Source: Pseudomonas putida (lineage in GTDB: Bacteria > Pseudomonadota > Gammaproteobacteria > Pseudomonadales > Pseudomonadaceae). From it: DNA of 64,000 nucleotides. Shown piece after piece: positions 45,005 through 53,711 of the stretch. Every line of letters begins with the position of its first letter. The first letter of the stretch is position 1. The stretch is taken from assembly GCF_003228315.1 (NCBI RefSeq), contig NZ_CP029693.1, forward strand, positions 4,453,501 through 4,517,500. Direction: 5' to 3'. Both the position numbers and the translations under genes were made by a program. Under the pieces are notes generated by a model, which was given only the letters and a program-made list of their open reading frames with translations, did not search any database and had not been told where the DNA came from.

Positions 45005-45709
45005 GTGAGCATGGCTCGACTTGTCGTCGGGCCATTGAATCGGACTTTTCTGAGCGTTCCCATGGACCTGACACTGATACAGCGCACCTTCCCGTTTTTC
45101 CTGGAGGCGGCCTGGATAACAGTGCAAGTCTCCGTACTTGCACTGTTACTTGGCTTCCTGGTCGCCATCGTGCTGGTGGCTGCGCGGTTGTCCACTTTTC
45201 TCATGTTTCGAAGCCTCGCGAGACTCTACATAAGTGTGTTTCGCGGTACTCCCTGCCTGGTTCAACTGTTCATCATTTACTTTGGCGGGCCGCAGATCGG
45301 CCTTGAACTTGAGCCCTTCACCGCAGGTGTGATCGGCCTGGGTCTGAACATTGCGGCTTACATGGCGGAGTCCATTCGTGGCGCCATCATCAACGTTGAT
45401 CCCGGCCAGGAGGAAGCTGCACGTTCAATCGGTTTTGGGCGGGGGCAGACGTTATGGCTAATCAAGCTGCCACAAGCCGCAAAACTGATGATCCGCCCAC
45501 TGGGTGTTAACGCTGTCGCGCTCATCAAGGGATCTGCTTTGGTGTCGACGATCTCGGTCGTTGAACTTTCCTATACAGCGCAGCGTTTTATCAGTTCTAC
45601 GTACAAGCCTTTTGAGATTTTCGTGGTGTCTGCGCTGCTTTATATCGTGATGGTCTATTCGGTTAGATACATCGTTGACTATCTCGATAACCGCTTCGCG
45701 GCAAGGTGA
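45005..45709 (+). CDS. Amino acid ABC transporter permease, first subunit
   Basis: 234 residues from GTG 45005; ATG 45062 (MDLTLIQRTFPFFLEAAWIT) is a likely alternative start and gives the usual family N-terminus. About five membrane segments; the EAA loop, PGQEEAARSIGFGRGQTLWL (about 137-156), contacts the ATPase. HisQ/HisM family. Six bases after the binding-protein gene stop, so tightly coupled. Confidence 0.87.
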   Translation: MSMARLVVGPLNRTFLSVPMDLTLIQRTFPFFLEAAWITVQVSVLALLLGFLVAIVLVAARLSTFLMFRSLARLYISVFRGTPCLVQLFIIYFGGPQIGLELEPFTAGVIGLGLNIAAYMAESIRGAIINVDPGQEEAARSIGFGRGQTLWLIKLPQAAKLMIRPLGVNAVALIKGSALVSTISVVELSYTAQRFISSTYKPFEIFVVSALLYIVMVYSVRYIVDYLDNRFAAR

Positions 45710-45719
45710 GAGCATTCAG

Positions 45720-46379
45720 ATGCAAAACCTGGATCTTGGTATCGTTACACCCTATTCCGAACTGCTTGCGACGGGCCTTTGGTGGACGGTCGTCATGTTT
45801 TTAAGCTCCAGCGTATTGAGTTTGATCGCCGGGGTAGCTTTTGCACTTACCGTTCTTTATGCACCCAGGATTCTGGCGCTGCCCGTGCGCTTTATTACAT
45901 GGCTGCTCATGGGGACGCCACTTCTGCTTCAGCTGTACCTGATTTATTACGGACTGGTGCAAGTGGGCATCGATATTCCTGCACTGGTGGCCGGCATCAT
46001 AGGCCTTAGCCTGCACTTCGCCGTCTACAACGCCGACGTCATTCGTGCCGGCGTGATGTCGGTGGACCCTGGTCAAATCGAAGGCGCCCGGTCCATTGGA
46101 TTCAGCCGTGGCCAGACTCAGCGCTACATCATCGTGCCGCAAGCGCTGCGCAGGACTATTGCGCCGCTTGGGAACAATCTGATTGTCCTGCTGAAGGACA
46201 CCTCGCTGGTTTCCATCATTGGGATTGCAGAGTTGGTGTACAGCGCACAACTTGCAGTCAGCGAGACCTATAGCCCGTTTGAGTTTTATCTGACGGTGGC
46301 GGTTATTTACTATGCAGCCAATCTTGTTCTCGAGACCGGCCTGCATCTTCTCGAACGCAAGGTAGAGATGTCACGATGA
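45720..46379 (+). CDS. Amino acid ABC transporter permease, second subunit
   Basis: 219 residues from ATG 45720, preceded by AAGGTGAGAG; an earlier in-frame codon at 45675 is inside the previous gene. Five membrane segments and the EAA loop PGQIEGARSIGFSRGQTQRY. It forms the heterodimeric channel with the previous subunit. The stop overlaps the ATPase start (ATGA). Confidence 0.88.
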   Translation: MQNLDLGIVTPYSELLATGLWWTVVMFLSSSVLSLIAGVAFALTVLYAPRILALPVRFITWLLMGTPLLLQLYLIYYGLVQVGIDIPALVAGIIGLSLHFAVYNADVIRAGVMSVDPGQIEGARSIGFSRGQTQRYIIVPQALRRTIAPLGNNLIVLLKDTSLVSIIGIAELVYSAQLAVSETYSPFEFYLTVAVIYYAANLVLETGLHLLERKVEMSR

Positions 46380-47143
46380 CCAGAAATGAATTCATGGTTG
46401 AGGTGAAAGGGGCTCGTAAGTCTTACGGAGCACTTGAAGTTCTCAAGGGAATCGATCTTTTCGTATCGCGTGGACAAATCATCGCCATCATCGGACCCAG
46501 TGGGTCCGGTAAAAGCACGCTTCTGCGGTCAATCAATCACCTGGAAGTGCTTAACGATGGAGAGATTTGGCTGGAGGGTGAGCAAGTCAATCGGCCTTTG
46601 AAAGGTCGTGCGTTCGAACAGCATATAAATGCCGTGCGCCAGCAGATGGGTATGGTGTTCCAGCACTTCAATCTATTTCCGCACTTGACCGTGTATGAAA
46701 ACATTGCGCTTGGCCCGATAAAACTCAAGGGGCTCGCGAAGAATGAAGCTCGTGATTTGGCAATGGAATATTTGTCGAAAGTAGGACTGGCCAACAAGTT
46801 CGATGAATATCCTTCTCGCCTGTCGGGCGGGCAAAAGCAGCGCGTTGCCATAGCCAGGGCGCTGGCGATGCAGCCAAAAGTCATGCTGTTCGATGAGGCC
46901 ACGTCAGCACTGGACCCGGAACTGGTCGAAGAGGTCAACCTGGTCATGAAGCAACTTGCTGCGGAACACATGACGATGCTGATCGTCACGCATGAGATGC
47001 GCTTTGCGGGTGAAGTGGCGGACCGGATTGTCTTTATGGACGGTGGGGTTGTGGTAGAGGAGGGTGCGCCGGGAGAGATTCTGCAAAACCCGGTCCATGA
47101 ACGAACACGGTCGTTTCTGAAGAAGCATCTGCACGATAGATGA
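46376..47143 (+). CDS. Amino acid ABC transporter ATPase
   Basis: 255 residues. Walker A GPSGSGKST (about 41-49), Q-loop QQMGMVFQHFNLFPHLTV, signature SRLSGGQKQRVAIARALA, Walker B VMLFDEATSALDPE, and switch His in VTHEMRFAGEV. Family of GlnQ/ArtP/HisP importers of polar amino acids. It overlaps the second permease gene and completes the four-gene importer. The operon ends at a hairpin at 47166-47197. Confidence 0.94.
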   Translation: MTRNEFMVEVKGARKSYGALEVLKGIDLFVSRGQIIAIIGPSGSGKSTLLRSINHLEVLNDGEIWLEGEQVNRPLKGRAFEQHINAVRQQMGMVFQHFNLFPHLTVYENIALGPIKLKGLAKNEARDLAMEYLSKVGLANKFDEYPSRLSGGQKQRVAIARALAMQPKVMLFDEATSALDPELVEEVNLVMKQLAAEHMTMLIVTHEMRFAGEVADRIVFMDGGVVVEEGAPGEILQNPVHERTRSFLKKHLHDR

Positions 47144-47165
47144 GGGGCGCTTAACGCAGAAAAAC

Positions 47166-47207
47166 AAAAGGCCCGCATTGCTGCGAGCCTTTGTTTTGAA
47201 GGGTGCC
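47166..47207. repeat. Candidate left attachment repeat and terminator
   Basis: AAAAGGCCCGCATTGCTGCG followed by AGCCTT at 47166-47191 matches 61928-61953 in 25 of 26 bases; the next 15 bases match in about 10, ending in GGGTGCC. It is also a hairpin (GGCCCGCA/TGCGAGCC) that may end the ABC operon. Similar-looking terminators are common, so the att call needs testing. Confidence 0.55.
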
Positions 47208-48197
47208 TTATTCCAAGCTCCATTGCTCCAGGCATTTCCAGTCAGGTGGAAATCCCATGAGTCCCAAATAACCTGATTCTTGCTTATCCATGATTGTGGC
47301 CAAGCGAGTCTTCCACTGGCTGTCGGGACTGATTAGGTCGGTTAGATAGGCCAGTATCGTCAATACAATGTATAGCCGTTGCCTGGGTTGAGGCCGATCA
47401 GAAGGTGCATTTGGGATGGTCCATTCTTTGGGTAAGGCAGGTCGAATCGAGAGTTCTCGGTTCCATAGCCGTGAGTGATGGGCGCAGCAGTTTCGAATGA
47501 AGGTCAGAGTGTGTAGCCAGGAAGCCAATACATCGAAGGGTAGATTGAATCTGGTGGCGATAGCTTTCTTGTCGGCACTTCTGCCTATGGCATTGAAGAG
47601 GGTAGATACCGTCCCGAGGCTGAGTTCTTCCAGAATCGCCCAGGCGGGTGGGAATTCAGGGTGGGCATAGGTCGCTCCGTAGTATCGGAAGTAGTTATCC
47701 CGTATACGATTTTCGATCCTCTGTTGCTGCAACCCATCGACTTGTCGACCATTTTTGATGCGCTCAATATCGCGTTTGAGTTTGCTGCGCTCCTTATTCA
47801 GTTGCTCCCGCAGCGGACGCAACAATTCGAGATGCGGGTATGACGAAGAGAAAACTGATGCGTCAGCTATCCAATCAGGCCCATATTTGGGGCACATGTG
47901 ATTGCTAATAGTCGCTCGTGCAGCGACTTCGACACGCTCGATGGCATCCATGGTCATGCGTCGCAACAAACCATCGAAGCGGTAGATGTCGGCGACTGCT
48001 TTCAGGGTGGTGCCGGGTTTGAAGGTGTGTTCAGGGTCTGGCTCCTGGAAGGGGCGCATGTACGGGCTCAGGCGAAACAGCGTGACCACTTCGAGAAAAC
48101 GCATGGCCCGATCATCGTTGGCAACTTGCAGGCCTCTTTGCTTAAGCAGTTCCAATTGCTGTTCTACGCTGAGGGCCGGCTTGTCGAAGGGCCTCAT
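47208..48197 (-). CDS. Abi_2-family abortive infection protein
   Basis: 329 residues from ATG 48197, after GGAGAAAA; an earlier codon at 48215 lacks a site. It matches the AbiD/AbiF (Abi_2, HEPN-fold) family: YMRPFQEPDPEHTFKPGTTL, YRFDGLLRRM and a C-terminal HEPN-type RxxxxH in IRNCCAHHSRLWNREL. These are predicted ribonucleases that stop phage growth by killing or arresting the host. Lies just inside the left repeat, divergent from the integrase. No partner gene is needed for known Abi_2 systems. Confidence 0.83.
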   Translation of the reverse strand: MRPFDKPALSVEQQLELLKQRGLQVANDDRAMRFLEVVTLFRLSPYMRPFQEPDPEHTFKPGTTLKAVADIYRFDGLLRRMTMDAIERVEVAARATISNHMCPKYGPDWIADASVFSSSYPHLELLRPLREQLNKERSKLKRDIERIKNGRQVDGLQQQRIENRIRDNYFRYYGATYAHPEFPPAWAILEELSLGTVSTLFNAIGRSADKKAIATRFNLPFDVLASWLHTLTFIRNCCAHHSRLWNRELSIRPALPKEWTIPNAPSDRPQPRQRLYIVLTILAYLTDLISPDSQWKTRLATIMDKQESGYLGLMGFPPDWKCLEQWSLE

Positions 48198-48307
48198 GTA
48201 GTTTTCTCCAGGCAAAAAAAACCCGCACGATTTGAGCTTGCTGACCGGGTCAACCTAGGCTTGGCGGGTGTGTTGGGGTGCATTATAGGTAGCTTGAGAG
48301 GGCATCG

Positions 48308-49537
48308 ATGGCTTGGGTGAAGATTGGTACTTTCCCCGAATTGGCTGTCGAACAGGCCCGCAACGAAGCGCATAAACTTCTCGCCGAATTTGCTACTGGC
48401 GCGAATCCTGCCGCCGTGCGTCGCGCTGTCCGCGAGGAGCCATCCTTCGCCGAGATGCTGATCGACATGTTGGCAACCAAGAAGAAGCGCGATGGCTCCC
48501 AGATCACTGAGCGTACTAAGAAAGACTATTTGGATACCGCTCGGATTCATATGGGGATTATTGCTGGGAACAAGCTGTCGCACATCACCCGATCTGAGGT
48601 GAAGACCATCCACTCCAAGGCTAGCAAGAAAAGCGTACGACAAGCGGATAAGGCCGTGGCCATCATTTCGTCAGTGTTCAACTTCGCAATTGATCAGGAA
48701 CAATTCAGCGGCATTAACCCAGCAAGCCGTATACAGAAAAACCCGGCACCCTCTCGGGATCGCTTCGCGCAAGCCGATGAACTGCCCTTCCTGCTGGCAG
48801 CCATCGCAGACTCAGATTTGGCTGATTACTTCCTTCTGTCGCTGCTGACTGGGGCGCGCCGCTCTAACGTACAGGCAATGGCTTGGCGAGATATTGACCT
48901 GGACGGGGCCATTTGGCGTATCGGTATGACCAAGAACGGCACGCCTCAGAATGTCACTCTGTCGCCAGAAGCCGTGACCGTGCTGCGAGTACGCAAGCGC
49001 CTCGCAAAGTCGTTGCCCTTCGTGTTCCCTGGTAGCGGGAAAACCGGCCACTTGGTGGAACCCAAAAAAGCTTGGGCGACCGCGCTATGCCGGGCCAGCG
49101 TCCGACGCTTGCTAGATCAACTGCAAGCTCTCAACAAGTTGAGCAGCGAAGAGCGGCTAGCGGCTGAAGAACTGGTGCTACAAGCGCCAGTTAGGGCTAG
49201 GAAGAAGTATGAAGCAATGGCTGCCGCCGCAAACATTGATCCGGCCAACTACGACATGACCGACCTGCGTATCCACGACCTGCGTCGCACTCTGGGTAGT
49301 TGGCAGGCCAAAACCGGCGCTTCGCTTGCGATCATCGGTAAAAGCCTCAACCACAAGACACACCAAGCTACGGCAATCTATGCACGCCTTGACCTCGACC
49401 CGGTGCGCCAGTCTGTCAACATCGCCACCCAAGCCATGCTTGAGGCGGCAGGTCTCAAGGGGTCGGCGACCGTGACAGCATTGGTGACCAGCCTCCAGAC
49501 GAAACGTAAAAATGGGGGCACTGCTGAATGCCTCTGA
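48308..49537 (+). CDS. Tyrosine integrase lacking the N-terminal domain
   Basis: 409 residues after GAGAGGGCATCG. It starts directly at VKIGTFPELAVEQARNEAHK, which in homologues follows about 60 residues of the DUF4102/arm-binding domain. An in-frame TAG at 48290-48292 shows the missing part is not simply misannotated. Core-binding domain about 40-140. Catalytic residues: Arg in TGARRSNVQAMAWRDID, HDLRRTLGSW, the histidine of LNHKTHQATAIYAR, and Tyr358 in the same stretch. It probably catalysed integration at tRNA-Thr; loss of the arm domain may block excision. Confidence 0.85.
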   Translation: MAWVKIGTFPELAVEQARNEAHKLLAEFATGANPAAVRRAVREEPSFAEMLIDMLATKKKRDGSQITERTKKDYLDTARIHMGIIAGNKLSHITRSEVKTIHSKASKKSVRQADKAVAIISSVFNFAIDQEQFSGINPASRIQKNPAPSRDRFAQADELPFLLAAIADSDLADYFLLSLLTGARRSNVQAMAWRDIDLDGAIWRIGMTKNGTPQNVTLSPEAVTVLRVRKRLAKSLPFVFPGSGKTGHLVEPKKAWATALCRASVRRLLDQLQALNKLSSEERLAAEELVLQAPVRARKKYEAMAAAANIDPANYDMTDLRIHDLRRTLGSWQAKTGASLAIIGKSLNHKTHQATAIYARLDLDPVRQSVNIATQAMLEAAGLKGSATVTALVTSLQTKRKNGGTAECL

Positions 49538-50091
49538 ATGTCCTACAGATAGAAAAGTTATTCTCTGGGGATTCCGTGGCGCCCTTCCTGGCGGAATTCG
49601 TACGTATGGGGGATGACCACGGTGTCCGTGTTTATTCGCTAGCCCAAAACTATTGGTATTTCCGCTTCAAAGCACCGCATCACATGCTGGAAGGCCACGA
49701 ACGCAACCCGTTTTGGGTTCGGCGAACTTTGGAGCAATGCCGAACCTGGGGTTGCCCAGTCCCTTTCTGGGCCCTTGATTACGTGATGCGTGCCGCTGCC
49801 AACTGTGCGGGTTACCCCTGGTCGAAAGAGAATGACGAACGCAGGGCAGAGGCATTCGTGGAGGCTATTCGCAAGTCATCCGTTTCTGAAAAACATCGTA
49901 AATACGATTTGCCTTGGGGCGAGCTCCCAAAGTTTTCTCGGCAAGAACGGAAGCGTGTTAAGGCCGCAATGGCTGACTTACAAGGTGAAAATACGTCAGA
50001 AGAAACTTCAATGCGGCTTCTGACTGCCGCCGAAAAATGTTGGAGCGAATGGGCGCAATTCGTCACCGCAATTACGTTTGATTCTGAGTAA
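49528..50091 (+). CDS. Hypothetical protein, overlaps integrase
   Basis: 187 residues, starting 10 bases before the integrase stop, so translationally coupled. Features are FVRMGDDHGVRVYSLAQNYW near the N-terminus, CRTWGCPVPFWALDYVMRAA, and a charged C-terminal half (KFSRQERKRVKAAMADLQGE). No signal peptide or membrane span. I recognise no family. Co-occurrence with the integrase suggests a role in island regulation or excision. Confidence 0.6.
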   Translation: MPLNVLQIEKLFSGDSVAPFLAEFVRMGDDHGVRVYSLAQNYWYFRFKAPHHMLEGHERNPFWVRRTLEQCRTWGCPVPFWALDYVMRAAANCAGYPWSKENDERRAEAFVEAIRKSSVSEKHRKYDLPWGELPKFSRQERKRVKAAMADLQGENTSEETSMRLLTAAEKCWSEWAQFVTAITFDSE

Positions 50092-50252
50092 CTTCGAGGC
50101 CGATCTGATGGCGGTGTTGCGATAGGCGTTGTTAATACAAGTTGGGTTAAAAATCATCTTTTCCCACCCAGCAAAATTTTCGGTATTTCTTGAAACTGGC
50201 TCCGTCATGCCACTGCCGGCACGACCTTGTTCCCTTTTGCGGAGCCTATTTG

Positions 50253-50549
50253 ATGACCGTAGCCATGCCCAAAACCCTCCAAGACAATATTGAGACCCTC
50301 ATCGAGGACTACCGCCTCAATATTGCCAAAGCGCTGGGCTACGACCCGCAAGCACCACCCGTCCTGATCGATGACAAGCAAGCCGCCCAAGTTCTGGGGG
50401 TTAGTGCCAATACCTTGTCTGTCTGGCGTTCGCTAGGTCGGTATGGAATCCCTTTCGTCAAGTCGGGCCGCCTTGTGCGCTATCGGGTGGACGACCTCGC
50501 TAAGTTCCTAGCCCTCCGCACCGTGACCCATACCGGCAAAATCGTCTGA
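50253..50549 (+). CDS. AlpA/MerR-like HTH (excisionase-type) protein
   Basis: 98 residues from ATG 50253, after CGGAGCC. A winged HTH of the HTH_17/AlpA type spans about 46-95: LIDDKQAAQVLGVSANTLSV followed by WRSLGRYGIPFVKSGRLVRY and RVDDLAKFL. Such proteins activate integrase or act as excisionase in P4-like elements. A poorly conserved helical N-terminal half precedes. Sits just before the replication genes. Confidence 0.8.
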   Translation: MTVAMPKTLQDNIETLIEDYRLNIAKALGYDPQAPPVLIDDKQAAQVLGVSANTLSVWRSLGRYGIPFVKSGRLVRYRVDDLAKFLALRTVTHTGKIV

Positions 50550-50604
50550 TCAACGCAACGCGGAGGCGCATAGGCCTCCGCAAACTACTGCGTGGAGAAC
50601 CGTC

Positions 50605-50922
50605 ATGCCATTCTCATACGTTAGCGAAATCATCGAGGCAATCGAACTCGATGATGTCCCATGGGACCAACAGTGCCAGGCCATAATGCGCCTCTACCAG
50701 TTGATATTGGATGCCAATCAGGCTGAAACGCTTGCTTTTCTGGAGCCGTCTGATGAAGCAGTCGCAGTAGATTTCCTCGACTGTGTAGACGCGCTGGCAG
50801 TCGCCCCCATTTTCGACGATGACACCGCCCTAGATCGGGACGCGTTACGAGCTTCCCGCGAAGTCGTTCGGCTGATGAATGCAGGCCGCATAACGGTTCT
50901 GACCAGTTGTGGAGGAGCCTGA
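50605..50922 (+). CDS. Hypothetical acidic protein
   Basis: 105 residues after GGAGAACCGTC. Strongly acidic with the pattern DDVPWDQQCQAIMRLYQLIL and DFLDCVDALAVAPIFDDDTA. No membrane span. No family recognised. It is three bases from the primase-like gene and is likely in the replication operon. Confidence 0.6.
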   Translation: MPFSYVSEIIEAIELDDVPWDQQCQAIMRLYQLILDANQAETLAFLEPSDEAVAVDFLDCVDALAVAPIFDDDTALDRDALRASREVVRLMNAGRITVLTSCGGA

Positions 50923-50924
50923 GC

Positions 50925-51794
50925 ATGAACGCCATCCACGCCTTTCTCGAGGTAATGCAAGCCGTGTTTGGTCGGCTGAATTTTATGCCTGTAGCAGACG
51001 GAAAAATTTACCGTTTTCACGTTCCCGGCGATCGACATGGCAAGTTCAATGGCTGGTACGTGCTTCATCTCCACGTGATTGCCTACGGCTGTTTCGGCAG
51101 CTGGAAGATCGGAGTTACGCACCACTGGACCAGCCGCAAGCCAGCCAATCCACTGGAGGCCGCACAGGCGCGCCAACACGTCGCACAGACTAAGCGTCAG
51201 CATGACGCCGAAGAACTGCAGCGCCAGAATAGCGCCGCCGAATATGCGCGTGGACTTTTGAGTGCTGCAAGTCCTGCCAATCCCCATCATCCCTACTTAG
51301 TTGCCAAGGGCTGTCTCCCTCACAGGTTACGCCAGCGTGGCAACGAGTTGCTGGTGCCGATGTATCACGACAGCCAATTGGTTAACGTGCAACGCATCTT
51401 TCCAGACGGCACCAAGCGGTTCCTTGAGGGCGGCATGATCAAGGGGTGCTACTCACCTATCGGCCATCCGGTACCGGGCCAGTCGCTGACCATCTGCGAA
51501 GGCTGGGCGACTGGCGCCACACTCCATGAGGACACTGGCGCCCCAGTGGCCTGCGCTATGAGTTGCCATAACCTACTAGCAGTGGGTAGGCATCTTCGCC
51601 AGCGCTATCCCGATATCAAGCTGATCATTGCCGGTGACGATGACCGCCTGACCGAAGTCAACCCCGGAAGAACAGCTGCCACAAAGGCTGCTGCCGCGCT
51701 CGGCTGTGGCCTTGTATTTCCCCAGTGGCCATGCAATGCGCCTCGGGGACTGAGTGACTTCAACGATCGCCGACAGTGGGGGACGAGGCAATGA
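50925..51794 (+). CDS. TOPRIM-domain primase-like protein
   Basis: 289 residues from ATG 50925, after GGAGGAGCC. The N-terminal half has no motif I recognise; the C-terminal half (about 120-275) is a TOPRIM-type domain with GQSLTICEGWATGATLHEDT (Glu of motif I) and LIIAGDDDRLTEVNPGRTAA (acidic motif), similar to DUF7146/Toprim_3 primases of integrative elements. It would prime replication of the excised island. Overlaps the helicase start (ATGA). Confidence 0.8.
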   Translation: MNAIHAFLEVMQAVFGRLNFMPVADGKIYRFHVPGDRHGKFNGWYVLHLHVIAYGCFGSWKIGVTHHWTSRKPANPLEAAQARQHVAQTKRQHDAEELQRQNSAAEYARGLLSAASPANPHHPYLVAKGCLPHRLRQRGNELLVPMYHDSQLVNVQRIFPDGTKRFLEGGMIKGCYSPIGHPVPGQSLTICEGWATGATLHEDTGAPVACAMSCHNLLAVGRHLRQRYPDIKLIIAGDDDRLTEVNPGRTAATKAAAALGCGLVFPQWPCNAPRGLSDFNDRRQWGTRQ

Positions 51795-53026
51795 ATGGCT
51801 CAGAACCGCCACCTTACGAGCTACTGCCACTTGAAGCCTACGACGACATGCCTGCTCAGGGCGCTAGGTCGAAGCAGTCGCCGAACATAAATTGTCATGC
51901 CGAACTTACACCGGCCTCCAGCATCAGCCCGCAGCCGATTAACTGGCTGTGGCCTAACTGGATTGCCCGAGGCAAGTTGACCGTTCTTGCGGGAGCCGGC
52001 GGCAGCGGCAAAACGACCTTGGCCATTGGATTGATCGGCACTCTGACTAGCGGAGGGCGCTGGCCTGATGGTGAGCGGTGCTCGAAGCCTGGAAATGTAC
52101 TCATTTGGAGCAGCGAAGACGATATAGCGGACACATTGGTCCCTCGATTGGTTGCTGCTGGCGCCGACTTGAGCCGCGTGCACTTCATCAAGGCCCGGAT
52201 TAATGAAAACGGGGATCGTGAGCCTTTCGATCCGGCCAACGATATCAATCTGCTGAACGAAAATCTCGCAACCATCGAAGGCGGGGTCGCTTTGTTGCTC
52301 ATTGATCCCATCGTATGCGCTATTAAGGGCGACATGCACCGGGCCAATGATGTACGACGGGGATTGCAGGCTGTCGTGGATTTCGCTGAGAAGAACAAAT
52401 GCGCCGTGCTGGGCATCAGTCACTTCAGCAAAGGGAGCATCGGCGGCATTCCAGCTGAACGGGTGATCGGCAGTCAAGCTTTCTCAGCTCTGGCTCGCAC
52501 AGTCCTGGTAGCCGCCAAACAGGAAAACTCCAACACACGCGTGCTCGCTCACGCCAAGTCGAACATTAGCGACGATCAGGGTGGAGTGGAATATTTCATA
52601 GTGCCTTGCACTATCGGCGATGGCATCGAAACCACGTGCGTGCATTGGGGAGACAAGATCGACGGCAGTGCTCGCGACATTTTGGCCAATGCAGAGAAAA
52701 TCGAAAAGATCGATTCAGAGGACTATGAAAAGCGCACCGCGCTGGAGAGCGCGTGCCAGTTTCTTCAGGAAGAGCTTAAGGACGGCCCCGTCGCATCTGA
52801 ACAGATTGAGGCAGATGCAAAAAATGCTGGCTGCTCATGGTCGACGGTCAAACGCGCAAAAAATAAAATCGGCGTTTCGGCAAGAAAAAAACCTGAAAAA
52901 AATGGCAGTTGGGATTGGATTCTGCCCGAAGATGCTCAAAAGGCTACGAAGGCGCTCACAGAAGACAATGAGCATCTTCAGGAGGAAATGAGCACCTTCG
53001 ACGACTCCGACACGGAGGAACTATGA
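51791..53026 (+). CDS. RepA-type replicative helicase (AAA_25)
   Basis: 411 residues from ATG 51791, overlapping the primase stop. Walker A LAGAGGSGKTTLAIG (about 70-84), Walker B with VALLLIDPIVCAIKG (about 165-180), and GISHFSKGSIGGIPAERVIG (about 212-231). RecA-like fold of hexameric RepA helicases found beside primases in plasmids and phage satellites. The tail (about 310-411) is charged and could contact a partner. Forms a tight operon with the genes on both sides. Confidence 0.85.
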   Translation: MNGSEPPPYELLPLEAYDDMPAQGARSKQSPNINCHAELTPASSISPQPINWLWPNWIARGKLTVLAGAGGSGKTTLAIGLIGTLTSGGRWPDGERCSKPGNVLIWSSEDDIADTLVPRLVAAGADLSRVHFIKARINENGDREPFDPANDINLLNENLATIEGGVALLLIDPIVCAIKGDMHRANDVRRGLQAVVDFAEKNKCAVLGISHFSKGSIGGIPAERVIGSQAFSALARTVLVAAKQENSNTRVLAHAKSNISDDQGGVEYFIVPCTIGDGIETTCVHWGDKIDGSARDILANAEKIEKIDSEDYEKRTALESACQFLQEELKDGPVASEQIEADAKNAGCSWSTVKRAKNKIGVSARKKPEKNGSWDWILPEDAQKATKALTEDNEHLQEEMSTFDDSDTEEL

Positions 53027-53346
53027 TGGGGGCAGCTATCGATTTTCTCCACCAGCATGGGCTCAATGCTAGGGCCAATGGGGAACGTATTGTCGTATCC
53101 CCGGCCAGCCGCGTTACTGATGACGTACGGCAATATGTTCGCGCCCACCGCCTCGAACTACTGGCTGAGTTGGCGGCTAACGACAGGCAGGAGCGCCGCA
53201 CAGCCTGGCACATCACCCGAGAAGGCAAGCCACTCTGCATGTTGATTGGTGAACCCATGACCCACGTAGAGGCGCTGGAGATCGCCCGCTGGCACTGGCG
53301 GGATGTGGAGGTAGTTCCACTAAAGGGACGCGATGACCAGATCTAG
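53023..53346 (+). CDS. TubC_N-like docking domain protein
   Basis: 107 residues, overlapping the helicase stop (ATGATG). The first half (about 4-48) reads AIDFLHQHGLNARANGERIV then SPASRVTDDVRQYVRAHRLE, which resembles TubC N-terminal docking domains common beside mobile-element primases. The second half (about 58-107) is unknown. May connect primase and helicase. No membrane span. Confidence 0.65.
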   Translation: MMGAAIDFLHQHGLNARANGERIVVSPASRVTDDVRQYVRAHRLELLAELAANDRQERRTAWHITREGKPLCMLIGEPMTHVEALEIARWHWRDVEVVPLKGRDDQI

Positions 53347-53511
53347 TAAATCACCCGTGGTTATTAAGACAGGAGCATCGGCTCATTTTTTGACGATTCC
53401 TACCCATATCCGAAGGCTGAATTCAAAATTTTGATGTATGTCAGGAGCGGCGACTTTTCGCCTAGAGTGGTCATTCGCGATAGACAGAAAACGGCCAGTT
53501 TTATTGAAAAA

Positions 53512-53567
53512 GTAGCTCCCCTTTCTGGTCTGCGGCTAAATTATCGCATCGGCCAGCAGGGAGCTAC
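53512..53567. other. Long imperfect stem-loop after the replication genes
   Basis: Three stacked stems: GTAGCTCCC/GGGAGCTAC (53512-53520, 53559-53567), CTGGTC/GGCCAG with one G-T pair (53525-53530, 53551-53556), and TGCG/CGCA (53531-53534, 53545-53548). It lies in the 365-base gap 53347-53711, which otherwise shows no gene. It may be a replication origin, structured RNA or recombination site. Confidence 0.5.
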
Positions 53568-53711
53568 GCAGCATGAGCGTCAGGCCGAGTAAACTTCATT
53601 TATTACTGTGAATGCCAACTTATGGCTGTGGATTCGACCAGTCGATACAGTAGATTGGCAAAATCGTTCAGCGTGCGTTTGATCCGTTATCTGACTGCCA
53701 ATAGCCATGAG

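Noticed and set aside
48230..48307. A frameshifted N-terminal part of the integrase upstream
   Set aside because: No frame upstream reads like the missing domain, and the Abi gene start is too close to leave room for it.
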